From a virus, in IMG/VR virus record IMGVR_UViG_3300045885_000299, positions 1 through 64,000 of that record: 64,000 nucleotides of DNA; one strand, written 5' to 3'. Of this stretch, positions 16,085 through 24,501 are shown in pieces. Each line of letters starts with the position of its first letter. Position 1 is the stretch's first letter. Below the pieces are notes generated by a model, which was not told where the DNA came from, did not search any database, and worked only from the letters and a program-made list of their open reading frames with translations. A program made the position numbers and the translations under genes.

Positions 16085-17067
16085 ATTGGTCCCGGCGTCG
16101 AGTGTGCCGCCAGATAGTCTCCGTTGCGTCGCCAGCCGAGCGTGGGTGCCGCCCACGGCGTGATCGAGCGCCGCGGCGGATGCGACATGAGCAGCTGCGG
16201 ACGCAGGTCGTTGGCGTCGTTGCGCGCGACCTGGACCAGCTCGAGGATGCGCTTGACGTCCTTGACCGGCGCACCGTTGGCGCCCCACATCCACAGCCGC
16301 TGGATGGCCACGGCCAGCAGGTACTCGACCATCTGTCCGTCACGATCGTCAGCGCCGACCGTGACCACGTCGCTGGCCTGGCTGAACGGCGGCAGGATGC
16401 CCTTGCCGACGATGCGCAGGAAGTGGTCGGGCGGTGGCGCGTTGCGGAACGCGATCGTGCGCGTGACGGAACCGCCAGACTGGACCGCGTTGCGCACGCT
16501 CCACCCGTAGCCCGCCGCATCCTCACCCGGTTCGTCTCGCTCGCGCAGGACCTCGATGCCGAGCACCTCCTGGATCGCGGGCGGGCACGGATAGAGCGTC
16601 GTGCCAGTGGTCGTGGTCGTGCTCAGGTCCTCGACGCGCCGCCAGAAGAAGATCGGCAGCATGCGGATCGCCGCATTGAGTGCCGCCAGCTTGCGTTCGC
16701 GCGACCAGTGCCAGTTGACCTGGTACTGGTCGCCCACCGAGCCCTGGACGAGCAGCGTGCCGCCACCGAAGGTGAAGTGCCCGACCTGGGCGGTGCCGCC
16801 CTCGAGTCCGTCGTAGGCAGTGATGCGCAGCTCGCGGCCGATGTTCGAGGTGGCCGCGCCGCCGTGGTAGTAGAACCAGCCGTACTTGTAGGTGTTGCTC
16901 TGCTCGAAGCGCGTGGCATCGCGCACGCTGATGGTGTCGCCGGTCACATGGGTGAGCGTGCCCTCGGCATAGTCGCCCATGCGCGAGGCCAGCTCGCGGA
17001 TCAGGTCAGCGGCGGTGGTCGCACCGCTGGGGGCTGGGCTTTCGCCACCAGGCAGGACGATCGGCAT
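16081..17067 (-). CDS. Putative head-tail adaptor (T7 gp11-like position, 328 aa)
   Basis: It begins with a helix LIRELASRMGDY and has a second helical block WHWSRERKLAALNAAIRMLP, followed by strands. This resembles the layout of podovirus adaptor/gatekeeper proteins. It is followed by the nozzle candidate with a GTGA overlap. The start ATG 17067 is 23 nt after the late element at 17090-17116. Confidence 0.55.
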   Translation of the reverse strand: MPIVLPGGESPAPSGATTAADLIRELASRMGDYAEGTLTHVTGDTISVRDATRFEQSNTYKYGWFYYHGGAATSNIGRELRITAYDGLEGGTAQVGHFTFGGGTLLVQGSVGDQYQVNWHWSRERKLAALNAAIRMLPIFFWRRVEDLSTTTTTGTTLYPCPPAIQEVLGIEVLRERDEPGEDAAGYGWSVRNAVQSGGSVTRTIAFRNAPPPDHFLRIVGKGILPPFSQASDVVTVGADDRDGQMVEYLLAVAIQRLWMWGANGAPVKDVKRILELVQVARNDANDLRPQLLMSHPPRRSITPWAAPTLGWRRNGDYLAAHSTPGPM

Positions 17068-17089
17068 GCGCCTAGCAGCGTGCCGTCCG

Positions 17090-17116
17090 AAGCGCTAGGG
17101 CCCAAGGCGGCTGCCC
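17090..17116 (-). promoter_or_regulatory. Late intergenic element, copy E
   Basis: Minus strand GGCAG, CCGCC, TTGG, GCC, CTAGCGCTT: a full match to the 26-nt consensus. It sits between the stop at 17119 and ATG 17067. Confidence 0.65.
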
Positions 17117-17118
17117 GT

Positions 17119-18081
17119 TCATTCCTCGTGCGGCTGGAAGGCCGAGCCGTCCCACTGCACCAGCGGATCATCGCCGGCTTCGGTGAAGGCTGTGCCTGTC
17201 CAGCGCACGGGCGTCACACCCGGGCCAGTCATAGCCTCGTCAAACTCGGTCGCGGCCCATATGACGACCTCGATCGGGACCACCGGCGCCGTGTCCGACC
17301 ACCACTTGTTAGCCAGCTGCGGCGTCACCTGGTACGCGGCGAACGCGACTTCCTCGAGCAGCGCCCCCACCTGGGCGGCCGCGGTCGTCGGATACCACGC
17401 TGGGCCGGACGGCGGGCGCTCCGCAAGGTCGACCTGGAACAGGATGCTGTCGAGTCGACGGTCGACGATGCCCGCCAGCGTGATATCAACCTGCAGCCCA
17501 ATGCTGTCGAGTCGACTGTCGGCTACGGCTGGTGGCGCAATGTCAACCTGCAGTCCGACGCTGTCGAGTCGGGGCGCCGTGTCACTGACGGTGACGTCGA
17601 TGCCGTAGTTGTTGGTCGATTCCTGCGCTGTCGGAAACTGGAGCCCTGTGCCAACCGTGTGGCACGGTTGGGGCGACGACTCGGCATTGGTCGGCGCATA
17701 CAGCGGCCCGTTCGTGATCGAGGCGGAATGATCCGCCCCCGCGGCGAGCGAGCGGGCGAAGTGCCCCGTTGGCATATACACGCCGACCACGTAGTACGCG
17801 CCGACCGTCAGTGCGATGGGCGGGGAGAAGGTTGCGCTTTGCCAGCCGCTCGCCGTTTCGCCCGTGAAGGTAACGCTGCCCTGAAGGGTCCCCGCGGCGT
17901 CCCAGATCGCACCGATATGCGTCCCTGGGTTTGCGCCCGCTGGCGCCTTGTAGAACCAGACCTGAGTTGCGCTCGCCGCGGCTGTGACTTTGAACCGTGA
18001 GCCGACGGTAATGGCACCGGCATAGCCGGCGTCCGGCGCAAAGGGGACCGGGTTGGTCGGAAAGAGCCGATAGTCAGCCAC
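17119..18081 (-). CDS. Tail-associated protein with DUF4082 domain (320 aa)
   Basis: Residues about 25-115 match the DUF4082 pattern (GSRFKV, VWFYKAP, GTHIGAIWDAAGT, GWQSATFSPPIAL, GAYYVVGVYMPTGHFA). This is a beta-sandwich found in sugar-binding or secreted proteins. Then follow three 19-residue repeats beginning RLDS and containing QVDI (about 168-222), and a C-terminal domain. A carbohydrate-contacting spike or fibre is inferred. Confidence 0.7.
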   Translation of the reverse strand: MADYRLFPTNPVPFAPDAGYAGAITVGSRFKVTAAASATQVWFYKAPAGANPGTHIGAIWDAAGTLQGSVTFTGETASGWQSATFSPPIALTVGAYYVVGVYMPTGHFARSLAAGADHSASITNGPLYAPTNAESSPQPCHTVGTGLQFPTAQESTNNYGIDVTVSDTAPRLDSVGLQVDIAPPAVADSRLDSIGLQVDITLAGIVDRRLDSILFQVDLAERPPSGPAWYPTTAAAQVGALLEEVAFAAYQVTPQLANKWWSDTAPVVPIEVVIWAATEFDEAMTGPGVTPVRWTGTAFTEAGDDPLVQWDGSAFQPHEE

Positions 18082-18096
18082 GGCTCCCTCCAGGAA

Positions 18097-19194
18097 TCAG
18101 CGGACCGTCGCGCCGGCCTCTGCCGCGTTGACTGCCGCCAACGTCCACGCGGCGCCCGTATTCGGGTCCACTTCCCAGCGTGCCCTGTAGTAGTCGGGCG
18201 ACACTGCGAGCGCCTGCGCGCTGGCTTCGTTGATCGTTGCGCCGCTCTTGACCGTCAGGCCCATCGAGCCACTGCCGGCATCAGACAGGTGGGCCAGGGC
18301 GATCGCCTCAACCACGTTGATGCTGCCCACGCTCACGCCGCCAGGAACGTCGGTCAGCGCATACAGATCGCGTTGCCCAACGGTTGCCGAGCCCACGTAC
18401 TGCGCGGCTGAGGGTGGGATCTCGCTGCACTGACTCCAATTTGCGCCAGTATCCGTCCCACCCCTGGCCAGTTGCGTGGAGCTGCCTGCGCCGCTTGGCT
18501 TCAGGAGCACGACGACGCCGGGCCCTGGACGCCCGTTATTGATGGTCCCGCTGGTGTCGTTGATCGCAATGTCGTCGTAGCCGAAGTGGGCGTTGACGCC
18601 CGGTACGGGGATATTGGCTAACGATCCGAAATGGAGCCGCTGCACGTTTGCCTGGGTGCCGCTCGCCGTGTTGTCGCCAGAGAAGTTGATGACCTGAATC
18701 CCGTTGACCCAAACCTCGGACACCCCCACCGTCCCGCTCGTGATTTGGGTGCGCCAGTCGATGACATGCCAACTCCCACGGGCGAACGTCGCACTCGTGA
18801 CCGCCAGTTGCGTCGTCAGGAAGCCGCTCCACAGACGCAGAAAGCCGTTCGTGCGGTCGTAACTCAACGAGCACTGCGCCGCGCCTGTCGCATCGCTCAT
18901 CCCCGCGATGCTCCACTCCCCACTGGCTTGCAGGTTGTTGGTCGGATCGCCGTACCAGGCGAAGCGCGTCCACACGTCTGTCAGCGCGCTGGGGAGAATG
19001 AACGTTTTGTAGCCAATGAGATACGACGAACTGGAAGCCAGACGGAGGCAATAGGCGCCGCCGCCGGCGCGTGGCGCAGGGTCGGTCGCTGTAACGGACG
19101 CGCCCGTCCCGCCGCTCATCGCCTGGTAGCCGCCGTTCCCTGCGCCTTCGTTGACGTCGCCGGTCTCCCAGCCCATCGTGAACAGGCGGGTCAT
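18097..19194 (-). CDS. Lectin-like tail protein (365 aa)
   Basis: The N-terminal about 210 residues have the layout of a concanavalin/LamG-type jelly roll: an aromatic strand, SGEWSIAGMSD, WHVIDWRTQI, VWVNGIQVINFSGD and FGYDDIAINDTSG. The C-terminus resembles repeats of structural phage proteins. It probably binds host glycans. It overlaps the next gene by ATGA. Confidence 0.65.
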   Translation of the reverse strand: MTRLFTMGWETGDVNEGAGNGGYQAMSGGTGASVTATDPAPRAGGGAYCLRLASSSSYLIGYKTFILPSALTDVWTRFAWYGDPTNNLQASGEWSIAGMSDATGAAQCSLSYDRTNGFLRLWSGFLTTQLAVTSATFARGSWHVIDWRTQITSGTVGVSEVWVNGIQVINFSGDNTASGTQANVQRLHFGSLANIPVPGVNAHFGYDDIAINDTSGTINNGRPGPGVVVLLKPSGAGSSTQLARGGTDTGANWSQCSEIPPSAAQYVGSATVGQRDLYALTDVPGGVSVGSINVVEAIALAHLSDAGSGSMGLTVKSGATINEASAQALAVSPDYYRARWEVDPNTGAAWTLAAVNAAEAGATVR

Positions 19195-20105
19195 TGGGTC
19201 GGCACCGCGATGATGGGCGACGGGGCGCCCGAGTAGTTCGACCAGCCCAACGCTGAGCGCGACTGGATGCCCGCCCCCCCGAGTTGCCTATGTGGCTGGA
19301 CGTAGATGTACGTTTCCGCGTTGTAGGTCACTCGGGTATACACCGCTGGCGGGGCGTCGGCGGCCGTTTGCCCGATCGACTGTGTATACCAGCCGACGAG
19401 AAAGGCCTTGCCCAGCCGACCGCGCAAGCCCGCGACTTCCTCGATCACCACATACGGCCACATGTAGGTGTTGCCGTCAGCCTGGCAATAGCGAATCGGT
19501 GAGACGAATGCCGCGTTGGTGTTCACGTTTGGTTGACACAGGCTGACCAGGCGGGCTGGCACCCAGGATGAGGTGTTTGCGCGATTCCGTGACACCCACA
19601 CGAGCTCCGTCGTTTGGGTGCTCGCGTTGCTCGTATTCGCCAGCAGCACGACCACGGGATTGGGCTCGCCGGCGACGTACGGCACCAGGTCGCCCAGGAA
19701 GAAGCACTGCCGCGGAGTCCCGTCAGCGACGCTCTGAGCGTTGACTTCGCCAGGACGCGGGCCCTCGAGCGCGATGAACAGGTGATCCTTGCCCACACTG
19801 AGCATGCAATGGATCACATCGGTCATGGTCGCGGTGCCGCCGTCTTTCCAGCACAGGTAGCGCACGAGCTTGTCCGTGCCCGTCCCGCTGTACGTGCGGT
19901 AGACGCCAATTTGCAGCTGCCTGCTGCTCACCGCGGCATCCGCCAGGTCGACGGCCATCTGCGCACCGCGGGTGGTCGTAGCCGACATGACGCTGCCCGT
20001 GCCGCCGGCGATGTTCGCCCAATCACTCGAGTTCAGAATCCTCGACTTGAGGTCGGCCAGGATCGTTGTCGGCGTCGAGTCCCACTCACCAAACCAGTTC
20101 GCCAT
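19191..20105 (-). CDS. Hypothetical structural protein (304 aa)
   Basis: It starts MANWFGEWD with helical ILADLKSRIL, then a strand-rich body. ATG 20105 overlaps the upstream stop (TGATG). Lying among the fibre genes, it is probably a virion surface protein. No family recognised. Confidence 0.65.
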   Translation of the reverse strand: MANWFGEWDSTPTTILADLKSRILNSSDWANIAGGTGSVMSATTTRGAQMAVDLADAAVSSRQLQIGVYRTYSGTGTDKLVRYLCWKDGGTATMTDVIHCMLSVGKDHLFIALEGPRPGEVNAQSVADGTPRQCFFLGDLVPYVAGEPNPVVVLLANTSNASTQTTELVWVSRNRANTSSWVPARLVSLCQPNVNTNAAFVSPIRYCQADGNTYMWPYVVIEEVAGLRGRLGKAFLVGWYTQSIGQTAADAPPAVYTRVTYNAETYIYVQPHRQLGGAGIQSRSALGWSNYSGAPSPIIAVPTQ

Positions 20106-20818
20106 CAGGCAACGTCTCCTGCATCCTGGGTACTTGAATCGCGGCCCTTGTAGACGAACGCTGGCACCCCCGCGGCTGGCGCTGGCATCGTGAGCCTGGC
20201 AATCAGGCCGATCCAGGCCGCTGAGGTAATCGTCCAGGTGAGCTGCGACGCCGCGGCCGCGGCCGCGCTGCAGAACGCCATCCCCATGCACGTCGCGCTG
20301 CCGGTGCGCTCGTTGTTCCAGACAAACGTGTTGCCCGCGCTGGTCCGCGCCGATGAATTGGAGCTGTTCGCCCACACGGCGGTGGCCACCACGATTTCGC
20401 CAACGGCCGGCGTGATCGTGCCGCTGTTGGCCGACGTGCTGGTGCCCGCGTTGTTCGCCGTCGCCACGGTCGGCAGGATCGCGCAGTCCGCATCCGCGGC
20501 GATCACGATGATCTGGACCATGATGTTGCCGGCGCCGGTCCAGGCAATGCTCAAGTTCGTCGGTGAGCCGACGCAGGCATAGCCGAGCCACAGCTCGAGC
20601 ATGCGCCCACCGCCGCTGTGCTGCCCGATCTTGGCGAAGGTCGCGCTCGCGCCGGCCGGCTGGGTGACCGTGATCGCCGTCACCGCCTGGCCGGTGGCGG
20701 GAAAGCCAACCAGGATGAGCATCAGCGACGTCGGCCCGGTGGGCGGAATGCCGCTCATCGGCATTGGCGACGACACCCCTCCGAAGTTGGCCGCGGCGAC
20801 GTACTGCGTTGCGGTCAC
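20105..20818 (-). CDS. Ala/Thr/Ser-rich beta protein (237 aa)
   Basis: Low-charge, Ala/Gly/Ser/Thr-rich strand protein without enzyme motifs. Similar Ala/Thr-rich proteins occur as head or tail decoration. Flanked by overlapping structural genes. Function inferred only from position. Confidence 0.6.
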   Translation of the reverse strand: MTATQYVAAANFGGVSSPMPMSGIPPTGPTSLMLILVGFPATGQAVTAITVTQPAGASATFAKIGQHSGGGRMLELWLGYACVGSPTNLSIAWTGAGNIMVQIIVIAADADCAILPTVATANNAGTSTSANSGTITPAVGEIVVATAVWANSSNSSARTSAGNTFVWNNERTGSATCMGMAFCSAAAAAASQLTWTITSAAWIGLIARLTMPAPAAGVPAFVYKGRDSSTQDAGDVA

Positions 20819-21054
20819 GGCGGTGGTGGGCCGGTTGGGTCGAGCTCAGCCATGATCTGCTGGACGTAGGTGCGCAGCGCGCTGTCGACGGCTCCGCCGG
20901 CGCCGGCCAGCATGTAGCGCGCATCGGCTTCGGCCTGGGTCAGGTAAGATGGGTGTCCATCAGGGTCGTTGAGATGGTCTGTCAGGCGTGGGTCGCCAAC
21001 CGTCTCCCATTGACCCGTCGATTCATTCCAGAGTTGCAGGCGACGAAGTGGCAT
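20815..21054 (-). CDS. Small structural-type protein (79 aa)
   Basis: Contains PDGHPSYLTQAEADARYM, a collagen-free fibre-adaptor style motif often found at the start of phage fibre proteins. It closely resembles the AADPHPAYLAAGEAD segment of the neighbouring 174-aa protein. The start is ATG 21054. The HNH gene begins 17 bp upstream on the other strand, so the endonuclease has landed next to or inside a fibre transcription unit. Confidence 0.6.
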   Translation of the reverse strand: MPLRRLQLWNESTGQWETVGDPRLTDHLNDPDGHPSYLTQAEADARYMLAGAGGAVDSALRTYVQQIMAELDPTGPPPP

Positions 21055-21071
21055 CAGTGGAAGCTCCCGAA

Positions 21072-21644
21072 ATGTGGCGCCCCGTCGCCGGGACATGGAG
21101 CCGCTACGAGATCAGCGATCAGGGCCGGGTCCGCTCCCGTTTCAAGACACAATGGGCCCGCCGTCGTCGCCGCGCAGGACTGCCGTCTGACGAACCCTGG
21201 CGTCTGCTCCGTCCGAGCCTGAACCCGCGGACGGGCTACCTGTCCGTGCAGCTGGGCCGCGGTCGGTGGGTCTACGTTCACCATCTCGTGCTGGAGGCAT
21301 TCGTCTCGCGGCGTCCGCTTGGCAAGGAATGCCGTCATCTCAACGGGATGCGTGGTGACAATCGCGTGGCGAACCTGGCATGGGGGACGCGGCGAGACCA
21401 GCAGTTGGACCAACGGGTTCACGGCACGTATCGCTTGCCTGACGGGGCCAACAATCGTGGCGCACGGAACGGGCGGGCCATTCTCAATGAGACCGCCGTT
21501 CGCTGGATCAAGACCTGCGGACTGCCAACCGCGCAAGTGGCCGAGCGGCTCGGTATCGCTGATACGACGGTGAGGAACATCCGCAACGGCTACCGCTGGA
21601 AGCATGTTCAGGCCACCGCCGTGGGATCAAACCAGAAATCGTAG
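21072..21644 (+). CDS. HNH homing endonuclease (NUMOD4-type)
   Basis: 190 aa. The N-terminus MWRPVAGTWSRYEISDQGRVRS is a NUMOD4 module. The middle has HHLVLEAFVSRRP...CRHLNGMRGDNRVANLAWGTRRDQ, a complete HNH core. The C-terminus is a small helix-turn-helix (AQVAERLGIADTTVRNIRNG). It lies on the opposite strand to all surrounding fibre genes and overlaps the end of the next gene by 37 bp. This is typical of a free-standing mobile endonuclease. ATG 21072 has GGAAG upstream. Confidence 0.9.
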   Translation: MWRPVAGTWSRYEISDQGRVRSRFKTQWARRRRRAGLPSDEPWRLLRPSLNPRTGYLSVQLGRGRWVYVHHLVLEAFVSRRPLGKECRHLNGMRGDNRVANLAWGTRRDQQLDQRVHGTYRLPDGANNRGARNGRAILNETAVRWIKTCGLPTAQVAERLGIADTTVRNIRNGYRWKHVQATAVGSNQKS

Positions 21645-22132
21645 CCGCCACCTGGTGAACTCGCGCCCACCCACATCCTGGCGTACACCGGGTGCGGATC
21701 ACTGGCCGCCACGTGCGCCGCATCACCCGCCGCGGCGGTCCCGACGGGGTCAGCCTCGCCCGCTGCCAGGTACGCCGGGTGCGGGTCGGCGGCCGCGACG
21801 TGCGCCGCGTCGGCGGCGATCCTGGCCGACGTTTCGGCCGCCACCGCCGCGCTGCCAGGGATCACCAGCTGGAGCGTCTCGCGCACTTGTGGATAGCCCG
21901 CGCAGGTGACCAGCGCGTCGTACGGGCCATCGGTGCCATGCCAGAAGGCGAACTCGCCCTGCTCGTTGGTCAGCAGCGGGTTGCCAAGTGACGTGGTGTC
22001 GGGCTCGTCGGCCGCGTACAGCGTGAAGTTGACGGGCGTGGTCGTGCCCTTGTGGACGACCAGGACCTGGGCGCCTTGAAGGACGTCGCCGGCCGAGTTG
22101 GCTACCTGGTCTCGGTAGTAGCCGCGAGCCAC
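21608..22132 (-). CDS. Fibre-adaptor-like structural protein (174 aa)
   Basis: The N-terminal part has LQGAQVLVVHKGTTTPVNFTLYAAD...GEFAFWHGTDGPYDALVTCAGYP, a beta-sandwich seen in phage fibre or baseplate adaptors. The C-terminus has two HPxY motifs (DPHPAYLAAGEAD and DPHPVYARMW). The start is the GTG at 22132, with AGGAG seven bases before. It shares the DPxGHPxYL style motif with the 79-aa gene downstream, so the HNH gene may have split one gene or separated two related ones. Confidence 0.65.
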   Translation of the reverse strand: MARGYYRDQVANSAGDVLQGAQVLVVHKGTTTPVNFTLYAADEPDTTSLGNPLLTNEQGEFAFWHGTDGPYDALVTCAGYPQVRETLQLVIPGSAAVAAETSARIAADAAHVAAADPHPAYLAAGEADPVGTAAAGDAAHVAASDPHPVYARMWVGASSPGGGYDFWFDPTAVA

Positions 22133-22575
22133 TCGTGCTCCTGGTCCTGGGGTGCTTCCTCTTGCTGCGCGTGGCCGCGGTGCGGCTGGTCGTTGCGCCG
22201 GTGGCGGCCCAGCTCGAGTGGCGTCATAAAGCCGATGCCGCAGCAGCCATACGGCGGGGCCACGATCCAGCCGTAGATGCCGTCTGTTTCGAGTCGCACA
22301 TAGCTCTCGCGCAGGAACGCCAGCTCGACGTTCTGGCCGCAGCGGAACTTCTCGGGCAGGCTCTGCTTGAGCAAGTCGGCCTCGATCGGCGAGACCTCCA
22401 CAACCACGTTGTCGGCGCCCAGCGCCGCCTCGAGCGCCGGCCAGTCGAGCTCGTTGCGCTCGGCGAGCGAGCCGATCATCGACAGCCGCCCGCGCGCCAG
22501 CATCGCGTTGCGGCCGGCGATCGGGATGGTTCTCGAGGGCAGCCCGCCCTTGTTCCACACGCGCAGGCGGCTCAT
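22102..22575 (-). CDS. Hypothetical virion-region protein (157 aa)
   Basis: Unrecognised. A globular N-terminal part with two Cys in a PPYGCCGIGF segment, and a charged Gln/Glu-rich tail. ATG 22575 overlaps the preceding stop (ATGA). Late region neighbour. Confidence 0.65.
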   Translation of the reverse strand: MSRLRVWNKGGLPSRTIPIAGRNAMLARGRLSMIGSLAERNELDWPALEAALGADNVVVEVSPIEADLLKQSLPEKFRCGQNVELAFLRESYVRLETDGIYGWIVAPPYGCCGIGFMTPLELGRHRRNDQPHRGHAQQEEAPQDQEHEWLAATTETR

Positions 22576-23063
22576 GCGAGCACGCTCCATTCACCCGCCG
22601 TTGCGCCCTCGGGGTCGCACTCGTCGCAGTCGTAGCTCGAGGCCATGTGCCAGCGCTCGACCCACTCGGCGTCGGGCATGCCTTCGGGTTTGCTCAGTTT
22701 TCTCAGGTGCCCACAGCGGAAGGTGAAGCGGCCGAAGGCCAGGTCGAAGTTGTTGGAGTAGCGGCGGCTGGGCATCGACCAGGTGCGGCCGACCTGGAGC
22801 GACGGCAGCAGGTTGCCGATCGAGCGGTTGTCGGGCCCGATACCGCCGATCTGCTCGTTATGCTCGGCGCCGCGGCGCGTGGTGCGCTCCCAATTGGCAC
22901 CGCACCCCAGCGTGGCGCCACGGTCACCCTTCTGCTTCGGGCCACCGCACACGTACAGCGCGTAGTCCTGGAAGGCGCCCTCTCCGTGTTTGTAGTACGG
23001 CTCGTTGTCGGTGCCGCAGCACGCGCAGCGTTCGTGTTCTGCGCCGACGTCGCTACTCTGCAT
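22572..23063 (-). CDS. Zinc-binding hypothetical protein (163 aa)
   Basis: Contains CACCG (about 13-17), a later YVCGG...LGCGANW, and CDECDPEG near the C-terminus. Two metal sites are likely. The start is ATG 23063, preceded by AAAGGA at about ten bases. It overlaps the end of the glycosyltransferase gene by 11 bp. Function unknown. Confidence 0.65.
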   Translation of the reverse strand: MQSSDVGAEHERCACCGTDNEPYYKHGEGAFQDYALYVCGGPKQKGDRGATLGCGANWERTTRRGAEHNEQIGGIGPDNRSIGNLLPSLQVGRTWSMPSRRYSNNFDLAFGRFTFRCGHLRKLSKPEGMPDAEWVERWHMASSYDCDECDPEGATAGEWSVLA

Positions 23064-24366
23064 AGACCAGGTCCTTTCCTTGGGCGTCCACCAGGTAGCC
23101 GTCCGCCGTCTCCTGGACGTCGCCGCGCTCGAGCGCCTCGCGCACCTCGTGCATCGTGCGGTGACCCGGCACCTGGACGCGGTTCTGCTCGCGCAGCGTC
23201 GGCTTCCCCAGGTGCGCGGCGCAGCCCTCGAGCAGCGGCCGCCAGTAGTTGTCGGCCACCACCTGCCAGTCATAGGCCAGCGCGAACGCGCGCGCACTGT
23301 CGCGCCGCTCCTGCTCGTGCCGTGCGTCGTAGGCGTCGTCCAGGGCGCTGGCCAGGCCGTCGATATCCGGTATCCACTGCCACGAGTTCTGCGGCGTCCA
23401 CCAGCGCTGCAGCGGCGGCACCGCCCAGCCCGGCCCGACCAGCTCGCTCATGCTCGTGCAGTCGTTGACGATCACCGGCGTGCCGCACGCCTGGGCCTCG
23501 ATGAGCGGTATGCCAAACCCCTCGGCCATCGACGGCTGGAGCAGCACGTCCATCGCGTTGTAGGCCTGAGCCAGCCACACGTCAGTCAGGCCGAGCAGGT
23601 GGCGGTACTGGTTCGGCCAGCGCACGAAGTCCTCGATGCCGTAGCGCTTGGCCAGCTCCATCAGGTCCGGCCCACCCATGTGGCTGCCGACGTGGGCGTG
23701 CACGTACAGCCGCGCATCCGGGTGCGTTTCGCGTAGCTGCGCGAAGGCCTCGAAGGCCTCGGGAAACGCCTTCCTACTCGGATACCCCTTGTTCGCGCCG
23801 ACCATGCCGACGACGAAGTCGCCGTCGTCAAAGCCGAGCATGCGCTTGCACTCGGCGCGGTCCTCGAGCGGACGGAAGATGCTCGTCTCGACGCCGTGCG
23901 GAATGTACGTGCAGTCGTGGCCAGCGGCGCGGATCAGCCGTTCGCCGAAGCGCGAGTAGGGCACCGTGCGCATCGCCTTCTCGATCCGCGGGACCACGTT
24001 CGGCGGGATCGGATCGTGGTCGATCGGCAGCCACTGCACCCACGGATGCGAGCCATACGTTTCGGGGTCGAGCACCCAGGTGTCCATGAGCGTGATGAGC
24101 AGCTCGGCGCCCGAGTGGTACATGTGCTCGCTGATGACGTCGTTGCCCCACGGATCGAACGCGCGCGGGTAATGGCGGATGGGCCACGAGACGTCGGGCT
24201 CGAGCGGGTCTCGGACCGGGATATCCACGACACCGCCCTCGATGCCGTAGAAGGCGAAGATGCTGACCTCGTGGCCCATGCGCAGCAGCCGCGGCAGCAG
24301 GTACTTGCCCTGGATGCCGTAGCCCTGCGGGGCAAAGACGCTATTGGACTGCCAGAGAATCTTCAC
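23053..24366 (-). CDS. Family 4-type glycosyltransferase
   Basis: 437 aa with the GT-B fold pattern. The N-terminus has VKILWQSNSVFAPQGYGIQGKYLLPRLLRMGHEV; the C-terminal domain has MAEGFGIPLIEAQACGTPVI (about 283-302), the E-x7-E motif of retaining enzymes. It could add sugars to virion proteins, to modified DNA bases or to the host surface. The genes around it are capsid and tail genes. The start is the GTG at 24366, 24 nt after the late element. Confidence 0.85.
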   Translation of the reverse strand: MKILWQSNSVFAPQGYGIQGKYLLPRLLRMGHEVSIFAFYGIEGGVVDIPVRDPLEPDVSWPIRHYPRAFDPWGNDVISEHMYHSGAELLITLMDTWVLDPETYGSHPWVQWLPIDHDPIPPNVVPRIEKAMRTVPYSRFGERLIRAAGHDCTYIPHGVETSIFRPLEDRAECKRMLGFDDGDFVVGMVGANKGYPSRKAFPEAFEAFAQLRETHPDARLYVHAHVGSHMGGPDLMELAKRYGIEDFVRWPNQYRHLLGLTDVWLAQAYNAMDVLLQPSMAEGFGIPLIEAQACGTPVIVNDCTSMSELVGPGWAVPPLQRWWTPQNSWQWIPDIDGLASALDDAYDARHEQERRDSARAFALAYDWQVVADNYWRPLLEGCAAHLGKPTLREQNRVQVPGHRTMHEVREALERGDVQETADGYLVDAQGKDLVYAE

Positions 24367-24389
24367 GTTGGCGCCTAGCGTGTTTGAGA

Positions 24390-24416
24390 AAGCGCCAGGC
24401 GCCAACCTGACTGCCT
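24390..24416 (-). promoter_or_regulatory. Late intergenic element, copy H
   Basis: Minus strand GGCAG, TCAGG, TTGG, CGC, CTGGCGCTT: full match to the consensus. Directly after the small Pro-Glu gene and 24 nt before the glycosyltransferase start. Confidence 0.65.
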
Positions 24417-24501
24417 ACGCTTGGGGCGCAGGCTCCGGCTCGGGTTCGGGTTGCGGCTCGGGCTCCGGCTCGGGGTCCGGCTTCGGGTCCTCAAACATCA
24501 T
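24415..24501 (-). CDS. 28-aa Pro-Glu repeat microprotein
   Basis: A short reading frame begins MMFEDPKPDPEPEPEP and continues as Pro-Glu/Gln repeats to APQA. Its ATG overlaps the stop of the decoration gene. GAGG lies five bases upstream, so translation is plausible. It may be a surface tail of the decoration layer or a coding relic. Confidence 0.4.
   Translation of the reverse strand: MMFEDPKPDPEPEPEPQPEPEPEPAPQA

Noticed and set aside
17090-17116. Sigma-54 promoter reading of the late element
   Set aside because: The GG of GGCAG and the GC-like downstream element are one to two bases too far apart, and the TTGCW core is not kept across copies.
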